Shown here: positions 63,857-64,000 of the stretch, one piece after another
Layout of the letters: every line of letters starts with the position of its first letter
Numbering within the stretch: the stretch's first letter is position 1
Origin: JAENVT01 sp963720775
GTDB lineage: Bacteria > Actinomycetota > Acidimicrobiia > Acidimicrobiales > Ilumatobacteraceae
Length of the DNA: 64,000 nucleotides
Direction: 5' to 3'
Assembly: GCA_963720775.1 (NCBI GenBank)
Contig: CAVRGR010000003.1
Location: 434,001 to 498,000 of the forward strand
Made by a program: the position numbers and the translations under genes
The notes under the pieces: model-generated
Told to the model about the DNA's origin: nothing
Databases searched by the model: none
The model's input: the letters and a program-made list of their open reading frames with translations, nothing else

Positions 63857-64000
63857 ATGAGCTCGCGTCGAATGTCGAAAGCGATCGTTGCCGTCGTTTG
63901 CGCGGTCGGGCTGCCGGCGGCATGCGCCGAGAGCTCAAGTGTTCAACCGGCCACTGGGTCCTCCCCTACAGCGTCGAGCGGGGGAGTTGTCGAGCCGGGT
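63857..64000 (+). CDS. Lipoprotein, 5' end only (runs off window)
   Basis: 48 codons from ATG at 63857 with an AGGTG site. MSKAIVAVVCAVGLPAACAE is a lipoprotein signal with lipobox LPAAC, followed by a Ser/Thr/Gly/Pro-rich linker typical of surface lipoproteins. The functional domain lies beyond the edge. Divergent from the AAA ATPase gene. Confidence 0.7.
   Translation, partial: MSSRRMSKAIVAVVCAVGLPAACAESSSVQPATGSSPTASSGGVVEPG

Overview
The window is GC-rich (roughly two thirds G+C) DNA of an actinobacterium. The gene order tig-clpP-clpX-folC-ndk-mreBCD-mrdA-rodA-rng-rplU-rpmA-obgE-proB, GTG starts with 4-base stop/start overlaps, an RskA-type anti-sigma factor, an F420-type flavoprotein fold and Tat/lipoprotein-rich exported proteins fit Actinomycetota, and the protein style resembles Acidimicrobiia such as Ilumatobacter relatives. 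That class assignment is inference; there is no rRNA gene here to check it.

Layout. 1-11 kb: the 5' part of a large secreted repeat protein, a MFS exporter with its MerR regulator, a short-chain dehydrogenase, an ECF sigma/RskA anti-sigma pair beside a lipoprotein, a Tat-exported protein, an amidohydrolase and a nicotinamidase. 11-15 kb: an FtsX-type permease with two ABC ATPases. 15-21 kb: a tightly overlapping minus-strand operon (fatty acid hydroxylase, DMT transporter, sugar aminotransferase, sugar epimerase, polysaccharide deacetylase, lipid glycosyltransferase) that looks like a membrane glycolipid or lipid-linked amino-sugar pathway. 21-25.6 kb: EthD, Gfo/Idh and F420-type genes, a truncated LuxR-type regulator and tRNA-Gly. 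25.7-31.7 kb: a cupin, a Rieske oxygenase, an orphan KaiC and a molybdopterin reductase. 31.8-38.1 kb: a small integrated element ending in tRNA-Pro. It has a decayed tyrosine integrase next to the tRNA, a 45-base degenerate copy of the tRNA 3' half at the far end, and as cargo a sigma factor with a Kelch-domain anti-sigma-like membrane protein, an intact Phd/VapC toxin-antitoxin pair, a broken second pair and small exported proteins. 38-64 kb: the conserved core cluster for protein quality control, cell-wall elongation, RNA processing, ribosome and proline genes, interrupted on the opposite strand by an amidohydrolase and dgt, then pspA, murJ and a CbbX-like AAA ATPase.

Two things stand out across the window. 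First, at least seven otherwise intact conserved genes, including mreB and dgt, are each broken by a single-base indel, and most regain the normal family length when it is corrected; either the sequence carries indel errors or these are unusual lesions. Second, intergenic gaps after folC, after the ABC cluster and after proB carry related palindromic elements that could be a genus-specific repeat or bidirectional terminator. No CRISPR array, rRNA or insertion sequence was seen.
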